A stretch of DNA of 64,000 bases from Gnetum montanum (Eukaryota; Streptophyta; Gnetopsida; Gnetales; Gnetaceae), in the NCBI GenBank assembly GCA_015680685.1, contig MNCI01003401.1, positions 15,234 to 79,233 on the forward strand, read 5' to 3'. Under the pieces are notes generated by a model. The model was not told the origin of the DNA and ran no database searches. It worked only from the letters and a program-made list of their open reading frames with translations. This document shows, one piece after another, positions 11,540 to 22,690 of this stretch (its first letter is position 1; each line of letters begins with the position of its first letter). A program made the position numbers and the translations under genes.

Positions 11540-12295
11540 GAAGGAAGTCAAGAAGAGAATCCAACAAATCCCCTTGAGGTCACACCCTTGCCATTCCCAC
11601 TTGGTAATGTCCTATTTCTTCAAGTTAAAATGATCATTGATGAATTTTAACTTCATGAAAGAAGAACCAAATTTCTTTCATGAAAAAAGACCTTTTTATT
11701 TAGAGAACTAGAGGGATGGATAAGGTGGTCTCACTGCTTCATACAATTACTTACCCAATCATCTTAATAGCATAGCACAAAAACCCAACATATAGCATTG
11801 AATTCTGCATCATGACTGGCAATATTATTAACAAAAAAATAAAAGAGATTCATAAAACATAAAGAAAATGACTCAAGAAAAGAGAAAAATATTTAAAAAA
11901 TGAAAAACATATGAAGAATTAGAAAATTTTAGAAGAAATAGGAAAATGATAAAAAATTGTGAAACAAAAAAGGTAAAAAGACACTTATTCATTCTTGATT
12001 TAGGATGGGGCATCACCCCCACAACTAAGCATAAATATGGGACAAGAGCTAATAAGTGGATTCGATGCCTCCATGCATTGTTTAAACAGTTTTTGACTCC
12101 TATTACTAAGCCACTAGGTGTCTTCTAGTTTAGTGGCTATTTTTCCTCACACACTTGTTTCTAAACTTTATTGTGGGTTGGTATAGGGGTTATGTTAATA
12201 TTTCAAACTTCCAGGCCACACCTACACCCTTTTTCATTATTAGTGATGCATGGATTCTTCTATCTCTCCACAGTGATAGGGTTATCATTTATGTC
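11540..12295 (-). other. Internal region of element G on the right side of F
   Basis: It is non-coding. Block 1 of the shared 3' region is at 11566-11590 (AATCCCCTTGAGGTCACACCC on plus). A-rich sequence covers 11820-11970. A short GATGGGGCATCACCCCCAC stretch is at 12003-12021. No gene is supported. Confidence 0.5.
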
Positions 12296-13806
12296 TTATA
12301 TTGGAGTGGTGATGGTTGTTGGCTTTTGCATATGATCAGGAGACATTATTTTGGCAAGGGAGGGTGTTGCACCAGATTGGCCCTGTGTTAGCTTTGATGT
12401 GTCAGTAGGTCTATGAGTTTTGCACCCATGTGACGAAATTGTCCTAAACAAAGGAAATTTTTGAGGTTGTGGTTGAGATCTACTAACATTATCATTTTTG
12501 TATATGTTCACAGGATAAGTGGCATTCTTTAATTAATGTTGTGGTGTCGAACCTTCCTATGTTATTGGTAGTGACATATGGTGGAGGGAAGTATGATAAT
12601 ATTGAGGATATGAAAAAGGATGAGAGACGTGAGGTGGTGATCCTTCAGAAGATGTTTCCAGTTGATGATATTCAAGAGAGTGGTAGTAGTGTTTTGAGAT
12701 AGAGGAACTAGAAATAGTTGGAGAAATGGGTTGTTGTACATAATATCCATATGAGTCTAGTTGATAGTAAGGATAGTGTTGGTTTGATGATGGCCTCCCC
12801 CACGACTGTGGGTTTTGTCATCACGATTGATAGTAGTTTTGAGGCTAATAAAAAGTCCCACTAGAATAGTATGGTTGGTTGTAGGACTATCTATAATTAC
12901 CTTGTGAAAAAGGTAATTTCCTAGGCATTTGCTTTTGTGAAAACTTGGGATTCAAACCAAAAGCCCAATACTCATGTAGATGTAACATGATTGGGCAATA
13001 GCCCTTTGGATGGTCATATAGGCATTCATCATTCTCTTCTGTGGTTGAGTTTATAGTGTCTTCTTCCACAACTATTTTTCTTTTTTGCCAATAAGTGTTC
13101 CTAGATGTTTCTTGGTTCTTTTTCTTCTTCTTTTTTTGATCACTTGATTCTTGTTACATTACTCTCTCCTCTATGGTTTTCATGTAAGTTGTAACTTTGT
13201 CGTTTATCAACTCCCACATCTTATCTATCCTCACTTCAATATCATCAATAAAAATTTTTATTGGCAAGGTTTGTTGTGAAAATCACCTCATCGAGAGCTA
13301 CCTATTTTTCCTCATCATAGATATGGATCCACTTCTTTTAAAGAGTTGGGTCCCAATTATATTCCTTTACATTCTCTCATTTACATAACTTTCCTTTTTC
13401 TTTTTCCACCCTCTTAATTAGCCACTGTATCTAATGGGCTTTCAATTCGTATAATCAACCTTGGGCATAAATCCCAAGGGTCTCTCTCATTTCATTACGA
13501 AGCCCATCTATGATATGAAAAAGTTGCTCTTTTTAAGAGAAATCATGGCCTAGACATCTATGTAGTAGAGAATAGTATCTATCTAAGGCCACATCTAAGT
13601 ATTCATGATTTTTTTGCTTCCATCCTTGAATTTGTTTTTTCAAGTTGGACACTCTCGCATAGGCTTGGTATTTTTCGTTGAAGATTTCTAGCATTGTGGA
13701 CCGATGTATTGAATCTGTCTCCAATGATCTATACCAACTTTTGGCTTCATCTATTCGTATGATGAGGTCTTGGTCCTATGTGAAAAAGGCATGGTTTTAC
13801 TTGATA
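12296..13806 (-). pseudogene. gag relic of element G
   Basis: Reading down the minus strand, a remnant start near 13806 is followed almost at once by the core segment DSIHRSTMLEIFNEKYQAYARVSNLKKQIQ, so roughly the first 250 residues of gag, including most of the capsid N-terminus, are deleted. The knuckle near 12990-13035 reads NDECLYDHPKGYC: the first Cys of C-x2-C-x3-H-x4-C is lost. A Tyr/Pro/Ser-rich tail follows and ends with PLFRT and THRPTDTSKLT, resembling the linker before protease in A, B and C (PFFRTN). Protease itself is absent. Stops and frame changes are frequent. Confidence 0.65.
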
Positions 13807-13903
13807 ATGTGTGTGACTTAAAATATTAATATTTTAAAAAGATAGATCATTAATACCTTTACAACGATTGTGTATAATATAAATAATCTAGATAGTCAGC
13901 ACC

Positions 13904-13922
13904 ATCCTCGGCAACAATGCCA
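13904..13922 (-). other. Primer-binding site of element G
   Basis: The minus strand reads TGGCATTGTTGCCGAGGAT one base after the LTR, a near match to the tRNA-Asp type PBS. Confidence 0.75.
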
Positions 13923-13923
13923 A

Positions 13924-14717
13924 TGATGAGTAGTAGGTACCCCCTATGTCCAACCATATGAATCACAAGTGTTCACACATGATCTAGTCGAATTCCATGG
14001 ATGGGACTAGTTGTGGCATCTAGATCGTTATGCCTTGGTCATAATTCACTATCCTCCCACTTGGACTAGTGGTAGCTTTGTCATGTATGATTTAGTCCAA
14101 AGTGAGGCATATGATTGTTGATCTTTTTTTGACCTTATGCTACTCCTAATGATAATAGAGAAATTAATTATTTAATCTAATTAACAATAGAATAATAAAT
14201 TTTAATCTAGCCTATGAGCGATAAGTGTTCATTCTCAGCTTTTTTTACACGCCCTAAACCTAAGTATCCACTATTGGAATTACCAAGCCCTACACTACTA
14301 GGTGAACCAAGCAATAACACTATTGGGATTACCAAGACAATATGTGTTTATGATCATTTCTCCAATTGATTAACTTGCATGAAATGTATATATTAACTAA
14401 GTACATGAAAAGTAAATTTCATGGAAACTTAATGTAATCTAAGTCAAAGTGCTACAATGAATAAGAATCAATCTCGATCTACCACTCAAATAAGATGTCA
14501 TACAACTGAATCAAGTTCACACTACGAGCACTCATTAATTGTTCTCTAAGACCATGGAATAAAACTATAAGAGCCTACCTAAGGTTGGAATGAAAAGTTA
14601 TTCAGATCGTGCCCCCAAGTGTTGTATTTATAGGCATGCATGCATCCCACAATATCAAATATCCAATAACGTAGTATGAGATCCAATATTTGGGCCTAAG
14701 CAAAATACGATTCATCA
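13924..14717 (-). repeat. 5' LTR of element G
   Basis: It pairs with 3052-3894 over its whole length, with about 50 bp missing internally (near 14480, where the sequence skips from AATCTCGATCT to ACCACTCAAATAAG). The TATA region is TATTTATAGG (plus) near 14627. Confidence 0.85.
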
Positions 14718-15049
14718 GTCTAAAAATAAAATAAGAGAAAACTCTAAAATAATTATAAAATATTAATTAATTACAAAGAGTTAACGAAAGCCCAATTATT
14801 TTTCTATTTTCAACATATGCCTTATAAGAAGGTTTCTATCGAGTTATTCTAATCCCAACAAATAGTGCTCCATGTATAAGCCATAACAATCATAGGTAAA
14901 TGTCTAAGTACACACTACATGTTTGTTAATCACATAGGTATGTTTAGAGGACCCCACAAGGTCTTACACCACTAAGAGAAGATAGCCATAAGATAATAAA
15001 ATATAATTACAAGGAAGAAATATCATGTCAAGTATAGATAACAAGATAG

Positions 15050-15150
15050 TAAAAGGATCATCACCTAAAGGATCAATGCTCATCTCACCAAGATGGGGTC
15101 TAGGAGCAGTAGATGAGTGAAAATCTAACCTCTCTGAAGATAGACAATAA
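15050..15150 (-). repeat. Dispersed repeat, copy 1
   Basis: It shares AAAGGATCATCACC, then GTAGATGAGTGAAA and flanking words, with 39590-39700 in the same orientation. On the minus strand both translate to xLxFHSST...LGDDPF. The family is not recognised. Confidence 0.45.
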
Positions 15151-16967
15151 GAAATAATTCTTATGAAAACATGATATACACTTGTGTGTTTTTCCAAAAA
15201 TAGTATAACGTAGAAATACAATTGTTGATCACACCATTATTCATGTTTAACATGAAGCCATAATATTTCTTTCTTTAACCTTTTAAAAGAAGATTAAAAA
15301 TTCTTATTAGGTAGCATGTAAATTGAAATTTAGAAGTATAAATTATTCCCATGTCTTTAATTTACATTTATAATATCATTTCATGTTTCTAAAAAAAAAA
15401 AGAACACTAGAACACTAGGTCAATTCCATGCCAGCAACCATAAATTCAAGCATGATGTAGCAAGTATTGCATGAGCTTCATTTGTTTCATTTCTTAAATT
15501 TTTGTGATAATCCCAAAGTGTTGTGACCGAGGTACATGAAACCACAAATGGAGGTGGATTAAGCATAGTTTCCATGGTAGTAGAGTATCCAACAATGTTC
15601 AAGAATATGCATTTTTTTACACAAGCATTTTCAAATGGGAATCCATAATGATAGGTGATTCAAGTGGTGAATATTTATTTATAGAAATAAATTAAATGAA
15701 AATTAAGTCCACCAATTAATGTTGCAACTGAATAGCAAGAAGAAAAATTTTTAATGCTAAGCACAATAGGCGATAATGGTAGACAATGACAATGAAATGT
15801 TGTTGTAAAAGATTAGTGTTGTTCTCTTCTATCATGATTTTCACTAACGATGGAGTTTCAACTACCATGGAAATTAAACTTACTATTTTTAATAGAATAA
15901 TATTGATGACATGGCATGTATCATACTATGTAATATGATGGATGATGGCATATGGAATGGATGTTAAGCACATTACACATTTACATGGAACCACATTTAT
16001 TACAAAAGTAGGGAATTGAATTTGTAAGCTGATTGTGATATCATTTGCTTGGCTTTGTAAGTAATTGTTGTATGGATGATGATCCTTGGTGAGCATTACA
16101 ATAGTGCTTTCTCAATGTTAAATATGCAACAATAACATGTGGATTTCACAACCTTGTTTTAATAGTTATTAAAAATAGAGAAGGCTAGGAATAGTACTCA
16201 TGACTTTAAGAAGTAAACTACAAGTTCTAATATCATTGTAGGTGAAATTTTGGGTTGGGAATTGGCCACGAGAAGACCATGGGCTGTAATCTACCTTCAA
16301 CCAAGAAAAATAAAGGTTGTGATGTCATCACAAATAATAGTAAACTCTTCAACTAAGGTTATGAGTTCAACACAACTGGGCCACAACTATCAACAAGTTG
16401 CAATGTGAGAGAACTCAAACAACTGACACCAATGTGGTGCAACTTTATTGTGAGACAATAGCAAGTGAGGTGGAATGTGAGTTGGATGCTAGCTAGCCAT
16501 GGGCTGAAAGTTAACTCTAAATGTTGCCACTAGCTCGCTGTGAGTGCAAAGCAACCTCTTTATAACTTGCATTAATCACTAAAAGTTAAGCATGATTTGT
16601 AGTAGGTTGCAATGAGGTTACATCTTGCTAAAGATAAGATAAAATACACTAAATAAAACTAATTTGTAAGAAATTTATGAGTTCAAATCTAATTGAGGGT
16701 TGAAAGTCCTTTACAACCAACAATGAACTCTATATCTAACATTTCAAACATCATTTATCATTAAATATCCACTAAATTAGTTTTCAAAGCCCTTTTTAAG
16801 AAGCATTTCTTTTCAAGTATATCATTCAGCTATAATATCACAAATGTTATGTTGCATTTGTGTCAACATATATGCATCGATGCATCTTAGTTGGCTACTA
16901 CATCATAAATGCTACATTGCAAATGCTATATTGTATATGCTATATCATAGCTATGTCAACACAACAT

Positions 16968-16989
16968 CATTGATGCATATGCATCAATG
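16968..16989. repeat. Perfect 22-bp palindrome
   Basis: The core ATTGATGCATATGCATCAAT, with one more paired base on each side, is its own reverse complement and could form a cruciform. It lies in an AT-rich spacer with no gene beside it. Confidence 0.7.
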
Positions 16990-17289
16990 TAGCTTGAGAT
17001 GCACCAACACATATGGGTTGATGCAATCTTCTTATTTGCCTATAAATATGCAAGCATCTATCATGTATTAACCACCATTTGGTCAATTGTGTAGCCTAAG
17101 ATTATTAAGCATTGATCATAGGTCGTTGTCTTTCCACTTGGATATAGTAGCATCAATGTAACTACAATATAGTAGATATGATATAGCATCTATGGTGTAG
17201 TAGTCCAATAAAATGCATTGACAGGGATGTGTTGACACAGATGCAATGTAACATCTACAATATTATAGCTGATTGATAAACTTGATAAG

Positions 17290-18010
17290 TGATGAGAGCA
17301 GTTACTCTAGCAGTTACTCTAATTATTAGAGTGGTTACTCTAGTGGTTACTCTAGCAGTTATTCTAATTATTAGAGCAGTTACTTTAATTATTAGAGTAG
17401 TTTGTCCCAACCCTATAAATACAATGCCTAGGTGCACAATTGGGAGAGAGGTCTTTTAGCAGTTAAGTAGCGAAAATCTTGCAGTCTATTTGAAAGTTAG
17501 AGTATTTTCCAAGTGCCCACAATAGGAGGTCTAAGTATGGACGGATCTTTATTCGAGCATTGTGTACCTGAGCACACCTTGTGTATGGAAATAAAGACAA
17601 GCTCTCTGATTCATCCTTGCAGCACTTGAGATTTTTTTTCTTACGCATTTCTTTTATTTTATTTTCTTATGCATTTATTTTATTTTATTTTATTTTATGC
17701 ACTTTACATTTCTGTTATTAGCACAGCAATTCATTTTGATCAATTAAGCAAATCGTTAAATTACACAAGCACGACCACTTCGAGCATGNATCACAAGACA
17801 TAAAAACATAAAAGATATAAAAATCATATGCCTCAAGCTTACTTAAGTATACAATTGTGACATACAAGTAAGTTTGGGAAGACAATGATCAATCAACCCA
17901 TCCTTGTTCCACAAGGGCACATAAGCACTTAGTCCTTGGAATTCAACTGGATGGTGCGTGAAACACTCGTATTTGTATGGTTGAGTGTAGGGGTACCTCG
18001 CTACTCATTA
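17290..18010 (+). repeat. 5' LTR of element A
   Basis: It begins TGATGAGAGC and ends CTCATTA (CTCATCA in the 3' copy). TATA box CCTATAAATAC at about 17412; R/U5 with TTTATTCGAGCATTGTG and AATAAAGA; then an unusual run of TTTTATTTTATT repeats near 17640-17700. A single N at 17789 replaces about 198 bp present in the 3' LTR (26508-26695), which explains the shorter length. Confidence 0.9.
17296..17402 (+). promoter_or_regulatory. U3 array of palindromic TAATTATTA units
   Basis: Three copies of CTCTAATTATTAGAG-like palindromes alternate with AGTTACTCTAGCAG and GGTTACTCTAG words upstream of the TATA box. The 3' LTR (25992-26150) has four. This replaces the GATATC array found at the same place in B, E and F. 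An enhancer role is inferred from position only. Confidence 0.6.
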
Positions 18011-18011
18011 T

Positions 18012-18030
18012 TGGCACCGCTGCCAGGGAC
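18012..18030 (+). other. Primer-binding site of element A
   Basis: TGGCACCGCTGCCAGGGAC one base after the LTR, close to the tRNA-Asp type PBS TGGCGCCGTTGCCGGGGAC of Athila-like elements. Confidence 0.8.
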
Positions 18031-18146
18031 TTAGTTGTTTGTGTGCTAATTAGAGCTTGGGAAATCATTCACATCATTGGAACGAACCCTTAGGGTTGAT
18101 TGAGAAAATAATAAACAAGAATACATTGCACACTAAATAGACAAGT

Positions 18147-20185
18147 ATTTCTCCTTCTTTGTATTAAAGTGCCTCACTGACTAGGTCTAAAATAGGAAAC
18201 AATCAACGATGTAATACACATGGCGTTGATCCGCCAGTCCTCAACAAGTTTGAGTTGTATATATTCATCCCAATTAGTATATACTAGACTTTACCTTTAT
18301 CCTCCATCAAGATGAACAACTGCGTTGGCGAGACTTAGAGGGTAACATAGTGTTACCTCTCGATTGTTCAGTCCCGAGCATGCTTCTTCATGCTCTCACA
18401 AAAACTGGCATGCCGCACTTATACGCAGAATACGTTATGCAAGACCATGACTCGAGAGAATACCATCCCACAGAGGCACAATGTCAAAGGGACTTGCAAC
18501 AAGAGAGACATCATAAGTCTTTGAAGGGTAAGTGGTCCCAGGATGCCCCACATGTCTTAAGAAAAAATGAGGGTGGTGAACCTACCTCAGGCAGTCGTCC
18601 ACACAACGATGTTCCTCCCCTTGACTTTGGCCAAGGGGTTGTGTATCAGAACCTTCATTCCACTATTCATAACCTAGGTTTTGATACCCATGAGCAAAAA
18701 GGGTCCAAAAAAGTGACACAGACACATGATGAAGACATAAATTCTGATCACAGTCACAATCGAGGTTGAGACAACTGAAGAGAAGGTGGCAGACACTGTC
18801 ATGGTGATGCTTCTCCTTCTTCTTTACCTTCATCATCTCCTTCATCCTCTCCTTCAATGTCCAAACATAGTCATAAGGAAAAAGACCATGGGGATAAAGG
18901 TAGGCAAAGTGGAAGTCATAGATGAAATAGCCAAGAAAGGGGATGAGGACACTCTAGAGAGTTATGACATAGAAGAAGAAAGAGTAGGGAACAATGTAGG
19001 CATCATAGACGCCATGGACGAGATGATCACAATGAACCCCTCCTCGCTACTTGAAGTATGTTGGATATAACTGAGGCTGTTAGAATTCCAACAAGGCATC
19101 AGAAAGAGAGTAGGCTCAAGAGATTAGATATGAACAATATCCCATGATTTGAAGGGGGATACAACACTGATTCTCAGAATCACTTACAAGAATTCCATGA
19201 TGCATGTGCCTTACAAAACATAGAGAACAAATGCAAAAACTTAAGTTGTTCCCATGGACATTAGTTAAAGAAGCAGAAAGCTAGTACTAGTCTTTAGAAC
19301 TAGAATCCATTCGTAGGTGGAGTACTATGTTAGAACTATTTAATGACAAGTACCAAACGTACTCCTGAGTGTCTAACTTGCGAAAGCAAATCCAAGACTA
19401 GAAACAAGGAGGACANTGGAAGAGGGGAGTAAGATTTTGTGAGGTTGAAGAAGAGTCACCACTCGAAGAGATGGTGAATAGGAAAACTTTGTCTATCCAA
19501 AAGATGACATCAGAAGTTTCAGCAAAGGTAGACCAAATGTGGGATTCCCTAGACAATAGATTTCAATCTATTCTTAAAATAGTAGAGGAGTCTATAGAGT
19601 AAGGTAGTGAGAAAAGAGAAAAGAAAGAGGCTGAACATGCACGTAGCAAGGGTAAAGGCAAAGTTGCCATCATTGAAGAGGTTGTGGATTTGGAAATAGA
19701 CAATGATAGTATATGTGAGATATGTCAATATGACCATCCTAACGGATGTTGCCCTATAATCTCACATCCACAGGAGTCTAGGGTGTATGCACTCAATCCA
19801 TGATTAAACAAAAGGCAAGCACCCCAAAGGTTACCTTATCTACAAGGTAACCCAAGGCAGTTCCACCAACCCTTAACATATTATCCTAGTGGAACTCCAC
19901 CATAACTAATTGAGCAATCAATATCAATAGTGGCAACACCCACAATCATGGGGAATGCCACCACCAAGGCAGTAGTATCCTTACCGGCAACTTGACCCAT
20001 ATAGATATTACATGTAGCAGCCAATCTCCCCACGTGACTCTACTGGTCATGTCACTCCTCAACCTCACTACCAAGCCTGCAAGTATTATGGGACTCCCTC
20101 TTCTAGAGGCGATATTCTGCAAGCATATCATCCTTCTCATCCAACCGCATCTCTTCCACCAATAGCTCCACTACCACTTGTTCCC
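18147..20185 (+). pseudogene. gag relic of element A
   Basis: The start codon found in B and C (ATGTCTYCTTCTTTGTA) is ATT here at 18147. A 139-codon open piece (18350-18769) covers the N-terminal part with DHDSREYHP and QRDLQQERHHKS. A Ser/Arg/His-rich linker follows, then the capsid-like core (AVRIPTRHQKESRLKRLDMNNIP, HLQEFHDACALQNIEN) at about 19076-19250 with stops. A single N at 19416 stands for about 268 bp present in C (54105-54371). The nucleocapsid knuckle CEICQYDHPNGCC at 19714-19752 is intact (C-x2-C-x3-H-x4-C). A Gln/Pro/Tyr-rich tail leads to NHMKKRPFFRTN before protease. Gag normally packages the element RNA; this copy is broken. Confidence 0.8.
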
Positions 20186-20890
20186 ATGATGCAAGTTGAA
20201 ATCCCTACCCAGCCGCAGCAACATAACGCCACGAGGGCTGTTAACTCTCAACCTATTGTTGGTTTCAACAACCACATGAAGAAAAGACCTTTCTTTAGAA
20301 CCAATAGACCAACCAAGCCCTTAAAATCACAAGCAGCTAATTCCTTAGATACCTCAGTATCAATCAAAACTTTGAAGCCTCCTTCAACTCAACCACCGCA
20401 CTCAACCCATACGGTCATGCTAACACATGCCATCACCGATTAGATCAAAGCTGGCCACCTTCCCAGGAAATTCTCTACTCCTGGGAGTTCTCTAATATAC
20501 TTACAAATCACTGGAAATGCATCATGCAAGGCTATTTTGGTTTTAGGTTCCGATGTCAACTTGATTTCTCAAGAAATGTACAAGGCATGGAACCTACCTC
20601 CATTGAAAAAGAGCAACATCCATCTAGAGTTGGCTGACTAGTCCATCACTCTCCCATTGGGACTGGTGGAAGACATTATTACCACTATTTGTGGATGGTC
20701 ATACCCAGTTGACTTCCTAGTGATTCAGGTAAACAGTGGTAAGGGGGACCTCCAAATCATAATGGGAAGAGCATGGCTAAGCACCATCGATGCATGCCTA
20801 AGAATCCACGATCTTTCCCTAGAAATATGAAAGGAAAATACATTCAGAAATATCGAGAAGAAGAAATTTTCGTGCATCGCATACAGTGAC
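20186..20890 (+). pseudogene. Aspartic protease relic of element A
   Basis: This segment aligns by eye with the protease of B and C. Signature parts are ITDxIKAGHLPRKFS, the active-site region and ITLPLGLVEDI, then FLVIQVNSGKGD and IMGRAWLSTIDACL, the second retropepsin lobe. The catalytic LDSG of B and C reads LVLG here (20537-20548), so the catalytic Asp is lost. Stop codons interrupt at DxIKA, at the ADx position and in LEIxKEN. In a live element it would cut the gag-pol polyprotein. Confidence 0.75.
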
Positions 20891-21172
20891 ATAGGGTGTA
20901 ATTGCATGCAGAGGTTATGGTTTGTGCAAAGTTTAACATTACCTGCATGCAATCAGTGTGCACAAGTGATCAACATACAAAGATGCCTGTATGCAGTAGC
21001 CACACAACAAGAAGGCACCCAGTGGTTGATAGCTAATCAAGAAAGTAGTTCACTCATATGCATGGAACCAACTAAGGGTTTGACTTGCACTTACATCGAT
21101 AGCATAGACACATTAGAGCAAATCCACTACCAACTTCCAAATCTTAACCTTAAAAATGTCAACTAGGGGAAG

Positions 21173-22266
21173 TTGGAAATTCCTAAGAAATTTAAGCAAG
21201 AGCCCCTCGAGCTGAAACCATTGCCCACCGGTATGGAATACAAGTTCCTTAAAAATGAAAAATCGGTAATTATCAACGCTAAGCTTGCTCCTCAACAGAT
21301 AGAAGAACTACTAAAGGTAATCAATAGATGGTCAAAAGCCTTCACTTGGTCATATCCTGAATTAACTGGAATAGATCCTAGGATATGCCAACATAGGATT
21401 TACACCGACCCCTCCATGAAGCCTCAAAGACAACCATAGAGGCATTTGAATCCAAAGCTAAAGCAAGTAGTCAAGGAAGAAATCGAACAGATTCTCAAGG
21501 CTGGGTTCATATATCCCATTGCTGATAGCGAATGGGTTAGCCCCTTAGTTATTGTGCCTAAAAATGGAGGCAAATGGAGGGTGTTCATAGATTTTAGGCT
21601 ACTAAATATAGCAACATTCAAAGATCACTTTCCATTGCCATTTGTTGACCAAGTATTAAACACCATTGCAAGGCATCGCTACTACAGTTTTTTGGATGGA
21701 TATAGCGGATATAATCAAATACAAATAGCCCCAGAAGACCAAGCCAAGACTACATTCACTAGTCCTTGGGGAACATTTGCATACAAACAAATGCCGTTTG
21801 GCTTGTGCAATGCCCCTGCAACATTTCAATGACTAGTTCTAAGCATCTTACAACAGTAGATAGGAAATGGTGTAGAAGTCTTTATGGACTAATTCTCCAC
21901 CTATGGAGAAAAATTTGATCAAGCCTTGGACTAATTAGAGAAAGTGTTAAAAAGATGTGTAGAAACCAATTTGAGGCTCAACTGGTAGAAAAGCCATTTG
22001 ATGGTCCAAGAGGGCGTAGTACTAGGGCACAATATCTCACACATAGGGATAGATGTAGACCCCGAGAAAATCAAAATTATCCAAGGAATTACCCCTCAAC
22101 CGAAAACTGTCAAAGATATTTAGTCATTCCTTGGACATACGGGCTACTATAGGAGACTTATTAAGAACTTTTCAAAGGTTAAAAAACCATTGGTAGAATT
22201 AACGAAAAAGGACGTACCTTTTGAGTGGACCAGGGAATGCGAATTAGCTTTTCAAACTCTGAAATA
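21173..22266 (+). pseudogene. Reverse transcriptase relic of element A
   Basis: The N-terminal connection (MEIPKKFKQEPLELKPLPTG, about 21173-21439) leads into RT. Palm and finger blocks are VSPLVIVPKNGGKWRVFIDF, FPLPFVDQVL, YSFLDGYSGYNQIQIAPEDQ and MPFGLCNAPATFQ (21446-21832). The catalytic VFMDDF motif is broken: 21881-21892 encodes F-M-D-stop, so the second Asp is lost. The thumb region (KSHLMVQEGVVLGHNISHIGIDVDPEK) follows in shifted frames to about 22260. It is homologous to 44529-45623 (B) and 56119-57215 (C). Confidence 0.85.
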
Positions 22267-22690
22267 GAAGCTAGTAGAAACACCCATTCTACAAGATCCT
22301 GACTGGTCTAAACCATTCCATATCATGATTGACGCATCCAACTATGCCTTAGGAGTCGTACTTACATAGTTAGATGACCAAAAGTGTTCTTATTACATCC
22401 ACTGTCCAAGTAGAAGTATTGCTAGTGCACAACTTAACTACACTACCATAGAGAAAGAACTAATGGCTATAGTGTTTGCACTAGAAAAGTTTAGACACTA
22501 TGTATTGGGATATAAAGTATATATACATACAGATCATAGTGCAATAAGGTTCTTCATGAATAAGCCAATGGTAAGCCCTTGTATCATACGATGGCTTGTA
22601 ATCTTACAAGAGTTTGATTTTACAATGATCAATCGTAAAGGCACCAAGAACATAGTTGCTGATCATTTATCTCAATTGCGATGGGACAAC
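22267..22690 (+). pseudogene. RNase H relic of element A
   Basis: Motifs of the gypsy RNase H: HIMIDASNYALGVVLT with the first catalytic Asp at 22331-22333, TIEKELMAIVFALEKFRHY with the Glu, and YIHTDHSAIRFFMNK with the second Asp. A stop separates the first motif from the rest, and the frame is then open from 22463 through the integrase N-terminal linker. It would remove RNA from the RNA-DNA hybrid. Confidence 0.8.

Larger units (their letters stand above)
3052..14717 (-). mobile_element. Element G: gag-only Ty3/gypsy retrotransposon, interrupted by element F
   Basis: Two LTRs (3052-3894 and 13924-14717) begin TGATGA and end TCATCA on the minus strand. They are flanked by CTCTA (3047-3051) and GTCTA (14718-14722), a 5-bp target duplication with one mismatch. 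Removing F (5562-11534 plus one CACAT copy) leaves about 4.05 kb of internal DNA: PBS, a gag relic, a non-coding 3' region and a polypurine tract. No protease, RT, RNase H or integrase motif is seen, and there is no room for them, so this is a non-autonomous element. The decayed target duplication and broken gag suggest an old insertion, older than F. Confidence 0.85.
14723..17284. other. Spacer with old repeat debris, no gene
   Basis: No coding gene is supported. A TGTTGGGATTAGAAT start on the minus strand at 14860 looks like a Ty1/copia LTR end. A short dispersed repeat (15050-15150) recurs at 39590-39700. From 16840 to 17280 the sequence is built of TATGCATCA, GCTATATCATAGC and ACATCATAAATGCTAC-like words with a TATAAATATG box near 17040, possibly an unrelated LTR. 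Confidence 0.4.

Noticed and set aside
17255-17437. Minus-strand frame with repeated VTALIIR units (also 25933-26178)
   Set aside because: It is the translation of the TAATTATTA repeat array in the LTR of A; not a protein.
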